Shown: in pieces, positions 7,742 through 17,134 of the stretch
How the letters are laid out: each line of letters opens with the position of its first letter
How positions within the stretch are numbered: position 1 is the first letter of the stretch
NCBI GenBank assembly: GCA_049282265.1
Contig: JBAPTR010000177.1
Span: 3,069 to 67,068, forward strand
Length of the DNA: 64,000 nt
Reading direction: 5' to 3'
Origin: CAYUCJ01 sp049282265
GTDB taxonomy: Bacteria > Desulfobacterota > DSM-4660 > Desulfatiglandales > Desulfatiglandaceae
Program-made: the position numbers and the translations under genes
Notes under the pieces: model-generated
What the model saw: the letters and a program-made list of their open reading frames with translations, nothing else
Database searches by the model: none
What the model was told of the DNA's origin: nothing

Positions 7742-9625
7742 TTACACACCGGGAATATTCCACACATCCCGTTTCATCATCTCCCACTCACCCGTAGCGG
7801 GATCGACTTTGCAGTTGGCAAAGCAGTGCCAGTTGGCTTCGTCCATCTTCGGGGTGTCAGCCCTGAAATAGTAGCCCGGCCACCTGGTCTCCTCGCGGAA
7901 GAGCATGGTGCGCACATGGGCCTCACCCTGCCACATCCTGTGGACGTTTTCCCAGGCCCTCGTCAATTCATGGAGGTTACGGGCAGCCAGTTTATCGGAG
8001 TCTTCCTTCAGAAAGACAAAGAGTTCCATCGCCCTTTCCAGATTGAATTTACTGGTCTTGAAGGCAGCGGTCACACCACCGGCATACTCGTCCATGATCT
8101 TCTGAAGCCTGAACATGAACTGCCTGGGCATGATATAGTTGGTGTTGACCTCCGGCTCCGTGGTCTCGTTGCAATGGGCCGCGAACAGGTCCAGAGGGGC
8201 CAGGATCTTGGCCTTCAGTTCTTCCACCTTTGCCATATCAACAGCAGGATCGGCACCCTTCTCAACGATGTACTTGATGGCCGCCTTTCCGGTAATACGA
8301 CCTTCCGCATGGGATCCGGAGGAGAACTTGTGGCTCGATGCACCACTGGCATCACCGGCCGCGAAAAGACCTTCTACGGTTGTCATGTTGGCGTATCCCC
8401 ATTTGTAAGGCGTGTCCATATCCTCGGGACCGCTCACCCAGGCGCCGGATGCACCGGAATGGGAGCCGATAAAGTAAGGCTCGCACGCGGCGATCTCAGA
8501 GTGTTTTTCTTCGGGTTTGACATTCATGGAGGCCCAGAGGATAGCCTGGGAGATGGTCATATCCAGGAAGTCTTCCCATGCTTCGCTCTCCAGTTCCTTC
8601 ATTTTCTTCTTGAAGGCCTTTGGGTCCTCCTTGTATTGATCGGCGATCTTGTTGATGGCCTCACTGGTCTCCATGTAGAGGGGGCCGAAACCGGCGTCCA
8701 GATCCAGCATACCGAGATAATTTCTCAGATTGGCCGGGATCGGCTTGGCCAGGCCATAGGGCGCCCAGTTCTGGAGTTCGTCTTTCCTGACCGTCATGTA
8801 CTCGCCGCCTCCGGCGCTTATGGCCCTGGACTTGAAAAGAAGGAACCATGCACCCACCGGGCCATACCCGTCCTTGAAACGTATCGGGATAAACCGGACT
8901 TCCTGGCACGTCATCTCCGCACCGGCCTTCAGGGTAAAATAGGCGCTGGAGCCGCTGTTGAAGGGCGGATACCAGGAGCGGCCGAAGCCCTCACCGATTG
9001 ATCTTGGGCGGAACACGTGCACCGCACCACCCATGGTGCAGATCACGGCCTTGGCCTTGAATACGTAAAATTTATCTTCACGGGTGCTGAAACCCACAGC
9101 GCCCACCACCTTGTTGTTTTCCACCAGGGGTTCGGTGATAAAAATGCGCTCATAGACCTCGCCGCCGGCTTCAGCCAGGGCGTTTTTCGCGGCCTCTGCA
9201 ATGATGATCTTGTAGGACTCACCATTGATCATGAGCTGCCAACGGCCCTCATGGACATACTTTCCCGCCTCGTCCTTCCAGATCTTGAGGCCCCATTTTT
9301 CAAACAGGTGCACGGAGGAGTCCACGTGACGGGCAATGTTGTACACCAGGTCCTCTCTCGAGATTCCCATGAGGTCCTGCCGGACATAACGCACATAGTC
9401 CTCAAGCGTATTATCGCCGTCCTTCACGCCCACGTACTGGTTGATGGCCGAAAGGCCCATGGCCACGGCACCGCTCCGGTCCAGGGCCGCCTTGTCCACG
9501 ATGGCGACCTTCAGGCCGTTTTTCTTGGCCCAGTATGCTGCCTCAACGGCAGCGCCACATGCCGAAAATCCTCCACCAACGATCAGGAGGTCGGTTTTAA
9601 CTTCTACAGTTTCAAAATTTGCCAT
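7742..9625 (-). CDS. aprA: adenylylsulfate (APS) reductase alpha subunit
   Basis: The 627-residue flavoprotein reduces APS to sulfite and AMP in the cytoplasm, the second step of sulfate respiration. The N-terminus has the FAD motif LLIVGGGFSACGAAVEAAYW and then the AprA-typical DKAALDRSGAVAMGLSAIN. Further along are RSIGEGFGRSWYPPFNSGS and the GDASGASSHKFSSGSHAEGR segment. The C-terminal part includes ETRWPGYYFR and ends in MKRDVWNIPGV, close to the usual end. It is 19 bp downstream of aprB and is followed by a hairpin. AGGAGG precedes the ATG. Confidence 0.97.
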   Translation of the reverse strand: MANFETVEVKTDLLIVGGGFSACGAAVEAAYWAKKNGLKVAIVDKAALDRSGAVAMGLSAINQYVGVKDGDNTLEDYVRYVRQDLMGISREDLVYNIARHVDSSVHLFEKWGLKIWKDEAGKYVHEGRWQLMINGESYKIIIAEAAKNALAEAGGEVYERIFITEPLVENNKVVGAVGFSTREDKFYVFKAKAVICTMGGAVHVFRPRSIGEGFGRSWYPPFNSGSSAYFTLKAGAEMTCQEVRFIPIRFKDGYGPVGAWFLLFKSRAISAGGGEYMTVRKDELQNWAPYGLAKPIPANLRNYLGMLDLDAGFGPLYMETSEAINKIADQYKEDPKAFKKKMKELESEAWEDFLDMTISQAILWASMNVKPEEKHSEIAACEPYFIGSHSGASGAWVSGPEDMDTPYKWGYANMTTVEGLFAAGDASGASSHKFSSGSHAEGRITGKAAIKYIVEKGADPAVDMAKVEELKAKILAPLDLFAAHCNETTEPEVNTNYIMPRQFMFRLQKIMDEYAGGVTAAFKTSKFNLERAMELFVFLKEDSDKLAARNLHELTRAWENVHRMWQGEAHVRTMLFREETRWPGYYFRADTPKMDEANWHCFANCKVDPATGEWEMMKRDVWNIPGV

Positions 9626-9644
9626 AATTCAGATACCTCCTTAA

Positions 9645-10082
9645 TTATTGTAGTGTCGGAACCGCATCGAGGCCCAGAGAAGCGGGCTCGGTTGCCAGGG
9701 CCTGATTATTGAGATCATCGTTGGTTGCAAAACCGCCCAACGGATCAGCAGATCCTTCCTCATTGGTCCTGATGGGGAATTTGAACCGTTTCAGGCTGCC
9801 GTCGCGAAACTTCACTGTCCACATAATATCCTGGGAACCTCTTAGCGGTGTTGCGCTCGCTCCCAAAGGAACGAAGTCGGCATAGCCGCGGACATCCATG
9901 GCCTGCTGCGGACAGATCTTGACGCAGCACATGCACTCCCAGCACATCATGGGATCCTGGTTGTAGGCCTTCATTTTTTCTTTGTCGAGGACCATCAGGT
10001 CGTTGGGACAGATGTACATGCAAGCGGTCTTGTCCTGCCCTTTGCAACCATCGCATTTTTCCGTTATAACATAACTTGGCAT
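9645..10082 (-). CDS. aprB: APS reductase beta subunit
   Basis: The 145-residue ferredoxin-like subunit passes electrons to the FAD of AprA. It has the AprB cysteine arrays CDGCKGQDKTACMYICP and CWECMCCVKICP for two [4Fe-4S] clusters. The C-terminal extension, which wraps around AprA in known structures, is present from about residue 70. AGGAGG lies upstream of the start. It sits between sat and aprA on the minus strand, the usual order in Gram-negative sulfate reducers. Confidence 0.97.
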   Translation of the reverse strand: MPSYVITEKCDGCKGQDKTACMYICPNDLMVLDKEKMKAYNQDPMMCWECMCCVKICPQQAMDVRGYADFVPLGASATPLRGSQDIMWTVKFRDGSLKRFKFPIRTNEEGSADPLGGFATNDDLNNQALATEPASLGLDAVPTLQ

Positions 10083-10186
10083 AATTCTACCTCCTGGATT
10101 GACATATTAAATAATTTCAATACACTGACATCTAAAAAAGTCTGATCCATACCTCCTTTCTGTGAATGTTCAGGGCTGCACCCTGA

Positions 10187-11404
10187 TTATTTCTTCACAT
10201 CTCCCGTTGCCGCACCGTGAAGTTTGATCTCCACCTTTTCTTCAAGATTCTGATAATAATCCTGAAGTATGGCGACGACCTCGGGCCGAGAGAATTCAGC
10301 CGGAAGCTCACCACCCTCGGAAAGGGTCTTGCGAACCATAGTCCCCGAGAGAAGCAGTCTGTCGTCTTTGCCATGGGGGCAGGTCCTCATGGAGGCCATG
10401 CCGCCGCATTTGTAACAATGGAATGTCCAGTCGATATTCAGATTCCTGCACTTCAGGCCGCCTTCGGGGATATCCTTGAAGATCTTCTGGGCATCAAAGG
10501 GACCATAATAATCACCCACGCCTGCATGATCCCGTCCGATAATCATATGGCTGCATCCATAGTTCTGGCGGAAGGTGGCATGCAGCAGGGCCTCCCTCGG
10601 GCCTGCATAACGCATTTCCATGGGGTAACCACCCTGGACCACCGTGCCCTTTACAAAGTAGTTGTCCACCAGGGCGCTGATGGCTTTCACGCGTGTATCG
10701 CCCGGAATGTCGCCGGCTTTCAGTTTGCCGACCAGCTGATGGATATAGACACCGTCCATGACCTCCACGGCTATCTTGGCAAGGAATTCATGGGAACGGT
10801 GCATGGGATTGCGGAGCTGAAGGGCTGCGATCCGCTCCCATCCAAGATCTTCGAAAATCTTCCTGGATTCCGAAGGCCACTGGTAAAGGCCCTTGAATTC
10901 TTCCGGGTAATAGCTCTCGCTCAGGACCTTTACAGGACCGGCCAGATTGTACTTGCCCTGGGCCATGACCTTTGCCACACCCGGATGTTCCAAATCGGTG
11001 GTTGTGTATACGGCCTTGCATTCGTAATCCTTATCGATGGTGTATTTTTCCGAAACCTTCATGGTCGCAATGATGGTGCCGGTCTCAACGTCGACCAGGG
11101 CTAGGTCATCGCCTGCCTTGACGTCTTCATCGTCTGTGGAAAGGGTGATGGGGATGGGCCAGAAAGTCCCGTCCGCCATGAGAAACTTGTCGCAGACGCC
11201 CTGCCAGTCGGCCTTGGTCATAAATCCGGTCAGGGGCGTGAAAGCGCCGATGCCCATCATGATGAGGTCCGATGTTTCCCTGGTTGTGACGGTGAGTTTC
11301 TTGAGGTTTTCTGCTTTTTCGGTTTCCGCCTTGAGTGCGTTACCTTCCAGCATCAGCGGCATCAACCTCTCTTCTTTTCCATGGGGTGGAATCAAATTCG
11401 ACAT
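10187..11404 (-). CDS. sat: sulfate adenylyltransferase (dissimilatory)
   Basis: The 405-residue enzyme makes APS from sulfate and ATP. It shows the QLRNPMHRSHE motif (QxRNPxHRxHE) near residue 190, GRDHAGVGDYYGPFDAQ near residue 295 and the cysteine pair in CYKCGGMASMRTCPHG, all typical of homo-oligomeric Sat. The ATG at 11404 is chosen because AAGGAGG lies seven bases before it; the frame remains open for ten codons upstream but has no such site there. It is the first gene of the sat-aprBA-qmoAB-hdrCB block and lies about 100 bases downstream of a strong promoter. Confidence 0.97.
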   Translation of the reverse strand: MSNLIPPHGKEERLMPLMLEGNALKAETEKAENLKKLTVTTRETSDLIMMGIGAFTPLTGFMTKADWQGVCDKFLMADGTFWPIPITLSTDDEDVKAGDDLALVDVETGTIIATMKVSEKYTIDKDYECKAVYTTTDLEHPGVAKVMAQGKYNLAGPVKVLSESYYPEEFKGLYQWPSESRKIFEDLGWERIAALQLRNPMHRSHEFLAKIAVEVMDGVYIHQLVGKLKAGDIPGDTRVKAISALVDNYFVKGTVVQGGYPMEMRYAGPREALLHATFRQNYGCSHMIIGRDHAGVGDYYGPFDAQKIFKDIPEGGLKCRNLNIDWTFHCYKCGGMASMRTCPHGKDDRLLLSGTMVRKTLSEGGELPAEFSRPEVVAILQDYYQNLEEKVEIKLHGAATGDVKK

Positions 11405-11507
11405 ACAAAACCCTCCTTTTTCCATTAGTATCAATATATTAAGGTTATTGAACGATCGTTAACCGGCCCGCCGAACACTTTTCCTTGTGCATTTTGGCAC
11501 AAGACCT

Positions 11508-11535
11508 TTTATATACTATCTCTGCGGGCTGTCAA
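11508..11535 (-). promoter_or_regulatory. strong sigma70-type promoter for sat
   Basis: On the minus strand TTGACA (11535-11530) and TATAAA (11513-11508) are 16 bases apart, about 104 bases before the sat ATG. A palindrome GATTCCC-C-GGGAATC lies about 25 bases upstream of the -35 box and might bind a regulator. The rest of the 419-bp gap between sat and the prenyl synthase gene shows no gene. Confidence 0.7.
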
Positions 11536-11823
11536 GCAAAAAGCATGAGGGATTTCAAGATTCCCCGGGAATCGGGCGTCACCTTTCAAACATCCCGGGA
11601 GAAACCTTGAAACCCTCAGAGTTTCCGGCATTCTTTCTTCCTACCAGTTCCAACCCCACTCTTTTTGACTTGCAGTTCAGGTGGCAGAAAACATACACTT
11701 GCCTTATCAGTATGTTCAGTTCTCTCAAAGGCCCGGGGGGCCGACCTGTTGGTTCTGGAATGCTTTTTCCCGGACGGCCCGGCTAGGCCCGGCCAACCGA
11801 CGGCTTCGTAAGAAGAGATGCGC

Positions 11824-12843
11824 TCAGCAGTGCCTCTCGACAATAAACTGATTCAACTCAAGGAGGTTCCTTCGGGCCTCGGAATCCGGAAATTCGTCCA
11901 GACAGATGGCTGCCTCTCTTATATATTCGCGGGCTTCAAGAAGTATCTCGTCCAAGACACCATTCTCGCGCACCGTCTCAACCAAGGCAGCGTAATCTTC
12001 CACAGAAGGGTGATGGTCCTGGAAGAGATCCTGTAATCGTTTTTTTTCCTGACTCGCCATTCTTCCCAGGGTATATATGAGCGGCAGAGTGATCTTTCCC
12101 TCCCTGATATCGTTTCCCACCGGCTTTCCGAGTGTCTTTTGGCTGGCGGTGTAATCCAGTAAATCATCCACCAATTGAAAGGCCATTCCCATTCTGTGTC
12201 CGAATTTACGGAGAGACTGGACAGCACGATGATTCACACCTGCCATAATCCCCCCGCAGGCGCAGGCGGCGGATATCAGCACGGCGGTCTTGCCGGCAAT
12301 GATATCCAGGTAGAGATCCCGGTCCATGTCCCAATTGTTTGTGTGAATCAATTCCAGGATCTGCCCTTCCGCCATCCGTGTTGTGGTGGCGGTAATCAAT
12401 TTCATGAATGCGGGGTTGCCGGCTTCAACCGCCACGGAGAAGGATTTGGAGTAGAGGAAGTCGCCTTCCAGGACGGCTGCATGATTGCCCCAGAGCGAGT
12501 TGGCACTGGGCTTTCGCCGACGCAGGTCTGCGTTGTCCAGGACATCATCGTGCAGCAGAGAAGCTGTGTGGATATATTCGAAGATAGTGGAAAGCCTGTA
12601 AAGATTGTCGGCCCTGTAGTCGCAGAGAAAACAAGACAGGACAAAGAGCAGGGGACGAAGTCTTTTCCCCCCCCCTAGCAGGGTATGGTCACCGATCTTT
12701 TTCGCAAGGGATATCCTTGAGTTGAGGACATCTTTCAACTCATCATTTATCCTATGGAAATACTGCTCATACTTGCTCAATAAGGTTTGGTTGTCATTCA
12801 TGTTTTCCAGTTTCTCGAGTTGCTCTTGATTTGTCGCTTTCAA
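11824..12843 (-). CDS. ispB: trans-polyprenyl diphosphate synthase (IspB type)
   Basis: The 339-residue protein is a class I prenyl transferase that lengthens isoprenoid diphosphates for the quinone side chain. The first aspartate-rich motif is HDDVLDNADLRRR near residue 100 and the second is DDLLDY near residue 225. GGGKRLRP near residue 55 is the substrate-binding loop. The reading frame begins at a TTG with GAAGG six bases upstream; an ATG 14 codons later has a weaker site. A menaquinone role fits a respiring sulfate reducer. The neighbouring rimO gene ends 80 bp upstream on the same strand. Confidence 0.9.
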   Translation of the reverse strand: MKATNQEQLEKLENMNDNQTLLSKYEQYFHRINDELKDVLNSRISLAKKIGDHTLLGGGKRLRPLLFVLSCFLCDYRADNLYRLSTIFEYIHTASLLHDDVLDNADLRRRKPSANSLWGNHAAVLEGDFLYSKSFSVAVEAGNPAFMKLITATTTRMAEGQILELIHTNNWDMDRDLYLDIIAGKTAVLISAACACGGIMAGVNHRAVQSLRKFGHRMGMAFQLVDDLLDYTASQKTLGKPVGNDIREGKITLPLIYTLGRMASQEKKRLQDLFQDHHPSVEDYAALVETVRENGVLDEILLEAREYIREAAICLDEFPDSEARRNLLELNQFIVERHC

Positions 12844-12923
12844 AGGCTTCCTTCAGGTTCTTAACTGCTGGCTCGCAATCCGCTTTACATTAAAAGACCA
12901 TGCTCGACACTTGTAAAAAAAAT

Positions 12924-14264
12924 CTAGACAATTTCCCCCACCAGGTCATAGGCATAAGCCTTCGTTATCCTGACCGGCATGATCTCCCCGGCGACCCCGG
13001 TGCCTTTGTTGATCAAGACGCACCCGTCCACATCCGGGGCCATGGAGGCCGTCCTGCCGGCGAGCAGGAGGGAGGTCTCGCGGCTCTCGCCTTCAATGAG
13101 CACGGGAACCGTCCGATTTATCATTTCCTGATTCAGGGTCTTGGAGATACCGGCCTGGCAAGTCATAATTCTTGACATCCGTTCCTTCGCCACTGTCTGT
13201 TTAACACGCGGCTTCAGTCTGTAGGCGGGAGACCCTCTTTCAGGGCTGAAAACAAAGGCCCCCAGATGTTCAAACCGGGCTTCTTCCACAAACGCAAGAA
13301 GTTCCTGGAAGATCGCCTCACTTTCACCCGGAAAGCCCACCATAAGCGTCGTCCTCAGGTGAATTCTGCGGTTACCGGAACGAATCCGCCTAACCAGTTC
13401 CAGGTGTGTCTGGCCCTCCGGTCGGCGCCTCATAGCCTCCAGAATACCGAGATTAATGTGCTGCAACGGCAGATCAAGATACGGGCAGATTCTTTCTTCG
13501 GAATCCATCAATGCCAGAAGACGATCGGAAATCCGGTCGGGATGGCAGTACATGAGACGGATCCATTCGAGCCCTCTAATACCGACCAGTCGCTCCAGAA
13601 GGTCTTCCAGAGACCCTTTCGGCTCCAGATCTCTGCCGTAGGATGTGGTGTCCTGGGCCACCAGGTTAATCTCTCTTACGCCCTCGGCAACCATTTCTTC
13701 CGCTTCCCGAAGCAGGGAATCAGGCGTACGGCTCCGAAAGGGCCCCCTGAGGTGGGGAATGATACAGTAGGAACAACCGTGAGAACACCCTTCTGCTATT
13801 TTGAGGTAGGCCGTATAGAACGGGGTTGTTCTGGCTCTTGGAGCAGCGTGGTCGGCCAGGGATGTGGGGCGACTCAAATGAAACCGAGACAAGGCAGCCG
13901 GGAAACCGTTTCCCAGGATTTCCACCACCCGGCCGATCTCGCCTGTCCCCAACCACGCATCTACCTCAGGGATCTCTTTTTCCAGTTTGTAACCATACCT
14001 CTGGACCAGACACCCGGCCACGACGAGCCTCTTCAAAGAACCCTTTTCTTTCAATCTTGCCGTCTCAAGAATCGTATCTACAGCCTCTTCAACGGCAGAT
14101 TGAATAAACCCGCAGGTATTGATCAACGCCACATCGGCTTCTTCGGGATCACGGGCCAATGCATAACCGGCGCTCTTCAGCGAGCCCAGCATGTGCTCAC
14201 TGTCCACCAGGTTCTTTGCGCACCCGAGGCTGATTAGGAATATCTTCTCTCGTTTCACATTCAT
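12924..14264 (-). CDS. rimO: ribosomal protein S12 methylthiotransferase RimO
   Basis: The 446-residue radical-SAM enzyme methylthiolates an aspartate of ribosomal protein S12. The N-terminal UPF0004 domain has the cysteines SLGCAKNLVDSE, NTCGF and AGCLVQRYG for the auxiliary cluster. The radical-SAM motif CSHGCSYC lies near residue 155 and is followed by IIPHLRGPFRSR, which is typical of RimO. The last 65 residues form a TRAM domain. Length and motif order match the family. It is upstream of ispB on the minus strand. Confidence 0.95.
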   Translation of the reverse strand: MNVKREKIFLISLGCAKNLVDSEHMLGSLKSAGYALARDPEEADVALINTCGFIQSAVEEAVDTILETARLKEKGSLKRLVVAGCLVQRYGYKLEKEIPEVDAWLGTGEIGRVVEILGNGFPAALSRFHLSRPTSLADHAAPRARTTPFYTAYLKIAEGCSHGCSYCIIPHLRGPFRSRTPDSLLREAEEMVAEGVREINLVAQDTTSYGRDLEPKGSLEDLLERLVGIRGLEWIRLMYCHPDRISDRLLALMDSEERICPYLDLPLQHINLGILEAMRRRPEGQTHLELVRRIRSGNRRIHLRTTLMVGFPGESEAIFQELLAFVEEARFEHLGAFVFSPERGSPAYRLKPRVKQTVAKERMSRIMTCQAGISKTLNQEMINRTVPVLIEGESRETSLLLAGRTASMAPDVDGCVLINKGTGVAGEIMPVRITKAYAYDLVGEIV

Positions 14265-14381
14265 ATCCTATTTTCCCGGATTTTTCTGCACCATTCGCTG
14301 CTTACCTTTTTAGAAATAGGCGCCATAAAGGTGCTCCAGGCCGAAAGGCACCGACACAATCTTTGAAGACTTCGTTAGAAA

Positions 14382-14407
14382 TCATCATCGTGCCCATGGA
14401 CGGACTT
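14382..14407. repeat. short fragment of the fold-back repeat
   Basis: Twenty-six bases beginning TCATCATCGTGCCCATGG are identical to 19305-19330 inside full-length copy 3. The fragment lies in the gap between the Ser/Thr kinase gene and rimO and is partly palindromic (GTCC/GGAC arms). Confidence 0.6.
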
Positions 14408-14479
14408 TGGGGGGTGACATCAATCGTTAGGACCCTTTCGATGTCTTCCCCTAAGCCTTACGCCCTGCGCCTTGCGCAT

Positions 14480-15871
14480 TTAGGATTCTTTCTGATTGCT
14501 TCTGTCCAGACGGGTCAATAACGTGAGGGCAAATTGCTTCATGAATTGCAGCTGAATGGTCTTGGAAGATCGATCCAGCAGAGTGGCGCTGATCCTCATC
14601 ATGATGCAATCCGAGGCGGCCACCACTGTTGCGGCTCGCGTCTGGCCACCCAGGTAAGACATCTCGCCAAAACACTCACCCCTGGTTATCTCAGCAATAA
14701 AACGACCATTCTTTTTCACGGCTGCCCGGCCGCTGAGTATGATGAAAAAGGCGTCGTCGATGTCTCCTTCACTGACCACTACTTTTCCTTTTCTGATCTT
14801 GACGAGATTGCTGGTCATCAATATCTCTTTGACCTGATCCCTTGTAAAATGCTCAAAAAAAGGCACATGGTGAACATAATCCACCACGTCTTCCACCTTG
14901 GATTTCTTGATTGTGCCTTTGAGTCCCCGCAAGGCCACCCTGAGGTCATAGGCAAAATCCATGCACGTCTGATAACGTTCCCCCGGGTCCTTGGAAAGGG
15001 CCTTATGGATGATCTTATCAAAGATTTCAGGAAGTTCCCTTCGAATACTGGATGGTGGAGCCGGATATTCATGGGTGATCTTGTACAGGATGGAAAAGTA
15101 GTTGTCACCGGGGAAGGCCCTTTCCCCTGTCAAGAGTTCATACATCACGCAACCCAGCGAAAAAATATCACTTTTGTCCTCGATCGGCTCTTCTTTGACC
15201 TGTTCTGGAGACATGTAACTTGGGGATCCGACAATTCCCCTCTGGAAAGGCACATCCGTTTCAATACAGGCAATCCCGAAGTCGGCGATCTTGATGGCCC
15301 CGGCACGGTCCAGCATGATGTTGGAGGGTTTGATGTCCCGGTGAATCACGCCGCGTTTATGGGCATAATCGAGTGCCCTGCAGGCGGCAAAAGTATTTTC
15401 CACGATCTTGCTTACAGGAAGGAGATTCTCCTTTCGACAATATTTGACGAGAGTTGGCCCGTCTACGTATTCCATGGCTATGTAGCAGAATTCTCCAAAC
15501 AAACCGGCGTCGTATATGGCGACGATGTTGGGTTGCATGAGCCGTCCGGCGGATTGGGCCTCGATAAAGAACCGCTCCCTGTATCTCTCCGCCTTGTAAC
15601 CTTCCAGATCCGGTGACGGACTGGAGATCTTGATGGCCACATCCCTCTGGATATAGGGGTCTTTCCCCAGGTAGACCATGCCCATGCTGCCCTGACCAAG
15701 CTTATCCACGATCTCGTAGCGCCCAACGCGTCTCACGCCGGAGAGCTCAGCAACGAAGGCATCATCCAACCTGCGCACATCCCTGTTCACCCCGAAAAAC
15801 CTGGCCTTGAGCCAGCTGGTCAGGCCGTGCTTCCGTTCAGTTGGGTCACCTTTTTTCTCTTCTTCTTCCAT
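14480..15871 (-). CDS. Ser/Thr protein kinase with C-terminal cNMP-binding domain
   Basis: The 463-residue protein joins a Hanks-type kinase (about residues 50-310) to a cyclic-nucleotide-binding domain (about 345-450). Visible kinase motifs are GQGSMGMVY (glycine loop), VAIKI (lysine), HRDIKPSN (catalytic loop), DFGIA and SPSYMSPEQ. The second domain has GEMSYLGGQTRAATVVA, a match to the phosphate-binding cassette. This architecture suggests a kinase switched by a cyclic nucleotide, or one that places an Crp-like sensor under phosphorylation. There is no membrane segment. Targets are unknown. The next gene on the strand is a lipoprotein. Confidence 0.85.
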   Translation of the reverse strand: MEEEEKKGDPTERKHGLTSWLKARFFGVNRDVRRLDDAFVAELSGVRRVGRYEIVDKLGQGSMGMVYLGKDPYIQRDVAIKISSPSPDLEGYKAERYRERFFIEAQSAGRLMQPNIVAIYDAGLFGEFCYIAMEYVDGPTLVKYCRKENLLPVSKIVENTFAACRALDYAHKRGVIHRDIKPSNIMLDRAGAIKIADFGIACIETDVPFQRGIVGSPSYMSPEQVKEEPIEDKSDIFSLGCVMYELLTGERAFPGDNYFSILYKITHEYPAPPSSIRRELPEIFDKIIHKALSKDPGERYQTCMDFAYDLRVALRGLKGTIKKSKVEDVVDYVHHVPFFEHFTRDQVKEILMTSNLVKIRKGKVVVSEGDIDDAFFIILSGRAAVKKNGRFIAEITRGECFGEMSYLGGQTRAATVVAASDCIMMRISATLLDRSSKTIQLQFMKQFALTLLTRLDRSNQKES

Positions 15872-15924
15872 GAAGGTAATGCTTCACCTTTCTACAACGA
15901 TTCCATCAAACATACATGTCCTGA

Positions 15925-16545
15925 TCAAAGCAACCGGGCCTGCTCAAGAAGCTTCGCAACGTCCAGCCTGTTTACGGCATCCGTAAGCAATCCTCCTATG
16001 GCCTGGTCGGCTCCCTTGGTGCCCACAATTTTGTATTGCTCGGTCTCACCACTGATGTCCTGAGTGGCCAATACCCTGCCATCCTTTATCAGCCTGGCCT
16101 CATACCGCATTTTGGCCACCCAGTCCCTTTTGGCAAAACCGAGTGTAAATTTCTGGAGCACGATTTTCAACTCGGGCTTCCCGGTTTCCGCCGTGTGAAG
16201 GACCTTCAGACCCATGTTTTCAAACCTGCGATTGAACGCGTCTTTGATCATGTCAGTCAATTCATAAGGGCCGAGTCTGAAACCCGCCTCCTTGTATCTG
16301 GCGATACTGTAAATGATGTTTCCGGGGAAATGTTTGAATTCATTTCTGGCCCCCTCCTTGAGTATGTCCTTGGACCCTCTTGCATCATCCAGGGAAAAAA
16401 ATACCTCATGGCCTCCCAGTTGATTCGAACTGGGCGGGAGCCTGTAAAGGGCCTTCAATTCCGGTACAGTTGCACACGAAACCATCAAAAAGGCCAGCAT
16501 GGAAATCCCTACCAGAAATCCAAAGACGCGATTTCTACTTTTCAT
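15925..16545 (-). CDS. lipoprotein, YajG-like
   Basis: The 206-residue product has a lipoprotein signal peptide with the cleavage site MVSCAT around residue 24. The mature part includes a YELTDMIKDAFNRRFENMG segment and a predicted alpha/beta fold resembling YajG/DUF4410-type outer-membrane lipoproteins. The match is by general pattern only. GGGAGGAAGGG just before the ATG supports the start. No specific function can be given. Confidence 0.6.
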   Translation of the reverse strand: MKSRNRVFGFLVGISMLAFLMVSCATVPELKALYRLPPSSNQLGGHEVFFSLDDARGSKDILKEGARNEFKHFPGNIIYSIARYKEAGFRLGPYELTDMIKDAFNRRFENMGLKVLHTAETGKPELKIVLQKFTLGFAKRDWVAKMRYEARLIKDGRVLATQDISGETEQYKIVGTKGADQAIGGLLTDAVNRLDVAKLLEQARLL

Positions 16546-16567
16546 GATCCCTTCCTCCCTATCAGAG

Positions 16568-16912
16568 TTACTTTCGGCAGATCTTCTCGCGGTTGATCAT
16601 TGGCAGTTCCTTCTTCAGACGCATGACTTCCGGTTCGTCTTCCAACCAGTGCCGCAGGTTGCCCAGAAGACTTGCCGCATAAGGACTGCTGCTCCCGTCG
16701 TTCAGACGATAATTGACCCAAAGGCCATCCTTTTCATAATTCACCAGACCGGCCTCTTCCAGAATTTTCAGGTGTTTTGAAACCGTTGGCTGTGCCACTC
16801 CCAGGGCGGCCTGCATCTCGCAGACACACATGGTCTTGTGCTGTAGCATCTTGACGATTTTGACCCTGTTGGGATCCGACAGGGCTTTAGTAACCTTGAT
16901 GAACCGTTTCAT
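16568..16912 (-). CDS. ArsR family metalloregulator
   Basis: The 114-residue winged-helix repressor has the HTH core QPTVSKHLKILEEAGLV and the arsenic/antimony-type thiolate site MCVCEM near residue 30. The C-terminus is KELPMINREKICRK. The ATG at 16912 with GAGG ten bases upstream is preferred over the TTG two codons earlier. No efflux gene is adjacent. Two arsR remnants at 38.2 and 42.4 kb resemble this protein closely, so it may be the working repressor for the two promoters with TATATTC palindromes, but that is inference. Confidence 0.88.
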   Translation of the reverse strand: MKRFIKVTKALSDPNRVKIVKMLQHKTMCVCEMQAALGVAQPTVSKHLKILEEAGLVNYEKDGLWVNYRLNDGSSSPYAASLLGNLRHWLEDEPEVMRLKKELPMINREKICRK

Positions 16913-17134
16913 AAGCAATCAACCTCATTGTAATAGCCAAACCCGGGCCAGGTGCTTTTTGAGTATATCCCTTCACGGAAACATCTTGTATTCGCGGTAT
17001 CCTGTCAAGGGAAATTTCCAGGATGAATTCACCGGCACCCCTGTATCGAGGGAAGGCCATATATAAGAGGCCCGTGTTCATGGGCTTTCTTCCCATCTGG
17101 TCTACGGGAGATCAGGAGGGCTGAACACTGCATT

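Noticed and set aside
7826..9001. Plus-strand open frame of 391 codons
   Set aside because: It is antisense to aprA and not protein-like.
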